Assembly: GCA_004299065.1 (NCBI GenBank)
Contig: SIHH01000011.1
Span: forward strand, 1 to 33,688
Direction of reading: 5' to 3'
Origin: Phormidium sp. SL48-SHIP
GTDB lineage: Bacteria > Cyanobacteriota > Cyanobacteriia > Cyanobacteriales > Geitlerinemataceae
Length of the DNA: 33,688 bases
The notes under the pieces are model-generated. The model saw only the letters and a program-made list of their open reading frames with translations. It did no database searches and had not been told where the DNA came from. The translations under genes were made by a program, and so were the position numbers. Below, piece by piece: positions 32,115-33,688 of this stretch (within the stretch, counting starts at the first letter, position 1; the number at the start of each line of letters is the position of its first letter).

Positions 32115-33500
32115 ATGTACGACGGACTTTTAGTCATCGATGCCGACGCACACAAAGTCGAGAATCCGATGATTTTCCGGGACTATGTCGATCCCGCCTA
32201 TCGTAACCGTATTGGTATGATTGTCGATCGCCTCGGCGATCAGCGCGCTCGCGTGATGGATTACAACCCCGTCACCGGAACCACCGACTTACCCCGGATT
32301 TTCCCCAAACCCGAAGGCTTCGGAAAAGGTGGCTTCCGCACCCTGCACCCCGAAACCACCCTCGGCGCCTTGTTTAACAGCCGCCGCATCCAAGACATGG
32401 ACCAAGAAGGGGTTGACGTTCACGTCATTTACGGAACCTTTAACCTCACCTTCTCCAGCATCTTCGACAAAGACCTGGCCGTCGCCTTGTGCAAAGCCTA
32501 CAACGACTACATGGCCGAAGATTGCCGCAAATGGGGCGATCGCCTCAAACCCATCGGCGTCGTTCCCCTGCAAGACGTCGATGAAGCGGTCAAAGAAATG
32601 TATCGCTGCGTCAACGAACTGGGTATGGTTGGCGTGGCCACCTCTCCCAACATCCCCATTCCCCACCCGGCGGCCCCCAACGCCTTCCCCGAAATCCGCA
32701 CCTGCAAACATATCAGCCACCCGGACTTCTACCCCATCTTAGAAGCCGCCGTCGATCTCGACATCGCCCTCGGCTTACATGGTGGACCCGGTTCCGATAT
32801 GGTGGGTGGAATCGCCGATCACATGGAAACCTTCGTCCTCAACCACATCTTCGTCCAGCGCAACCAGCAACAAATGGCCATGGCGCGGATGGTGTTTGAC
32901 GGTGCGTTTGAGAAATTCCCCACCCTGCGGATTGGCTTCGTTGAAGGCGGTTGCGGTTGGCTTCCTGACCTCTCCCACTCCTTCCACGAACATTGGGAAA
33001 AACGGATTCGTGACTTCGATCCCAAAAACCCCTACCAACCCTCTTTGCAAGAAGTCACCCAACTGATGATCAAAGAACGGGGGAACAGCGTCAATATCTT
33101 CAGCCAGGTGAAAAACCTGTTTGATATGTTGTGGACGAAAGAAAAAGACCCCCGCAACATCGACGACGCCAGCCTCTACGAACATTACGATTTACGTCAT
33201 CGGGACCCGATGGAGTACTTTGAACGGGGACAAATTTTTGTCACCTTTGAGTCTGACGATCCCGGTCCGGCCTATCTTCCCCAAGCCATGGGTGAAGTGG
33301 GTAAACGAGTGGCTTGTTTCTCCGGCGACTATGGTCACTGGGATGGTGTCCTTCCTAACTGCGTCCGCGATGCAGCGACGGTGGCGGACTACGATCGCGA
33401 CCACCTCGCGGCCCTCCTCGGTGGAAATGCGTTAGACCTGTATGGCGATCGCCTCCGCAACTCCATTACCAACGTCCAAGAAGCCACGGTGACCGCCTAG
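32115..33500 (+). CDS. Amidohydrolase family protein (PF04909-like)
   Basis: The 461-residue protein belongs to the amidohydrolase-2/ACMSD-like TIM-barrel group. VIDADAHKVENP gives the N-terminal metal-site D-x-H, LGLHGGPGSDMVGG the middle His, FVEGGCGWLPDL the strand-5/6 region, and CFSGDYGHWDG the final Asp. Some members decarboxylate, others hydrolyse; the substrate cannot be read here. It is a single gene with its own strong terminator. The leader of about 240 bases holds two repeats. Codon use looks highly biased, which suggests good expression. Confidence 0.85.
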   Translation: MYDGLLVIDADAHKVENPMIFRDYVDPAYRNRIGMIVDRLGDQRARVMDYNPVTGTTDLPRIFPKPEGFGKGGFRTLHPETTLGALFNSRRIQDMDQEGVDVHVIYGTFNLTFSSIFDKDLAVALCKAYNDYMAEDCRKWGDRLKPIGVVPLQDVDEAVKEMYRCVNELGMVGVATSPNIPIPHPAAPNAFPEIRTCKHISHPDFYPILEAAVDLDIALGLHGGPGSDMVGGIADHMETFVLNHIFVQRNQQQMAMARMVFDGAFEKFPTLRIGFVEGGCGWLPDLSHSFHEHWEKRIRDFDPKNPYQPSLQEVTQLMIKERGNSVNIFSQVKNLFDMLWTKEKDPRNIDDASLYEHYDLRHRDPMEYFERGQIFVTFESDDPGPAYLPQAMGEVGKRVACFSGDYGHWDGVLPNCVRDAATVADYDRDHLAALLGGNALDLYGDRLRNSITNVQEATVTA

Positions 33501-33580
33501 AGACTCGGTTTCATCGTTCTGATCTGGTTTTGATCTCGGTTTGATGTTGCGATCGCGCTCATCATCTTAACCCGATCCCG

Positions 33581-33615
33581 AAAACCCCTCGTCTTAAACC
33601 CGATGAGGGGTTTTT
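33581..33615 (+). terminator. Rho-independent terminator of the amidohydrolase gene
   Basis: AAAACCCCTC (33581-33590) pairs with GAGGGGTTTT (33605-33614), followed by further T. It lies about 80 bases past the stop and is a strong, bidirectional-looking hairpin. Confidence 0.88.
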
Positions 33616-33635
33616 CTCTGGTTTTTCTCTGATAA

Positions 33636-33666
33636 TTGCCATATCAAGCAGGACATCCGCTATAAT
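33636..33666 (+). promoter_or_regulatory. Candidate promoter for a gene beyond the window
   Basis: TTGCCA (33636-33641) and a perfect TATAAT (33661-33666) are separated by 19 bases, directly after the terminator. The spacing is longer than ideal, but the -10 is consensus. Confidence 0.5.
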
Positions 33667-33688
33667 CGGGCTACACCCGTTCAACAGT

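Overview
The window is chromosomal DNA from a cyanobacterium, most likely a filamentous Oscillatoriales-type strain. The evidence is the many HIP1-type octamers (GCGATCGC and variants), heptamer tandem repeats of the cyanobacterial STRR kind, the plastoquinone/tocopherol methyltransferase, a PatA-like response regulator, a Nif11-domain protein, and several cyanobacterial families of unknown function (DUF2862, DUF4332, DUF5691). The genus cannot be fixed from this sequence alone.

Layout. 1-2.8 kb is an accessory block on the minus strand: a Uma2-family nuclease with a small upstream partner, then a ParA-type ATPase overlapping a HEPN ribonuclease-like gene. Just past the HEPN gene lies a 54-bp fragment of thiC, in the same orientation as the intact thiC on the other side of the pair. 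2.8-6.1 kb holds a nested palindromic repeat, a terminator, thiC with a clear TPP riboswitch, and a DUF5691 protein. 6.3-9.9 kb runs on the plus strand: a HerA-like ATPase, an antitoxin/PIN toxin pair, a second Uma2 protein and a small secreted cysteine-motif protein.

9.9-12.2 kb is a type II restriction-modification cassette (a PD-(D/E)XK endonuclease resembling the SacI family, plus a cytosine-5 methyltransferase). It sits between two 68-bp direct repeats. The right repeat is the real 3' end of the neighbouring quinone methyltransferase gene and the left one is a stranded copy of it. This is the signature of insertion with a long target duplication.

12.2-19.3 kb is mostly housekeeping: quinone methyltransferase, an ArsA/Get3-like ATPase, small conserved proteins, a membrane protein, a DUF4332 protein, a PilT-type pilus motor ATPase and a Nif11-domain protein. 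19.4-30.8 kb carries three CHAT-domain (caspase-like) proteins, all apparently exported. One fuses a two-partner-secretion haemagglutinin domain to CHAT, one is TPR plus CHAT, and one is a short CHAT protein. Between them are a SWIM zinc-finger protein, a PatA-like regulator and a bifunctional NAD(P)HX repair enzyme. 30.9-33.5 kb has a membrane fatty-acid hydroxylase-like protein next to an Mpo1-like (DUF962) protein, then an amidohydrolase with a strong terminator. A promoter-like sequence at the right edge points to a gene beyond the window.

The most notable points are the restriction-modification insertion footprint, the ParA-HEPN module with its thiC remnant, the secreted CHAT protease cluster, and a dispersed roughly 110-bp nested palindromic element present twice.
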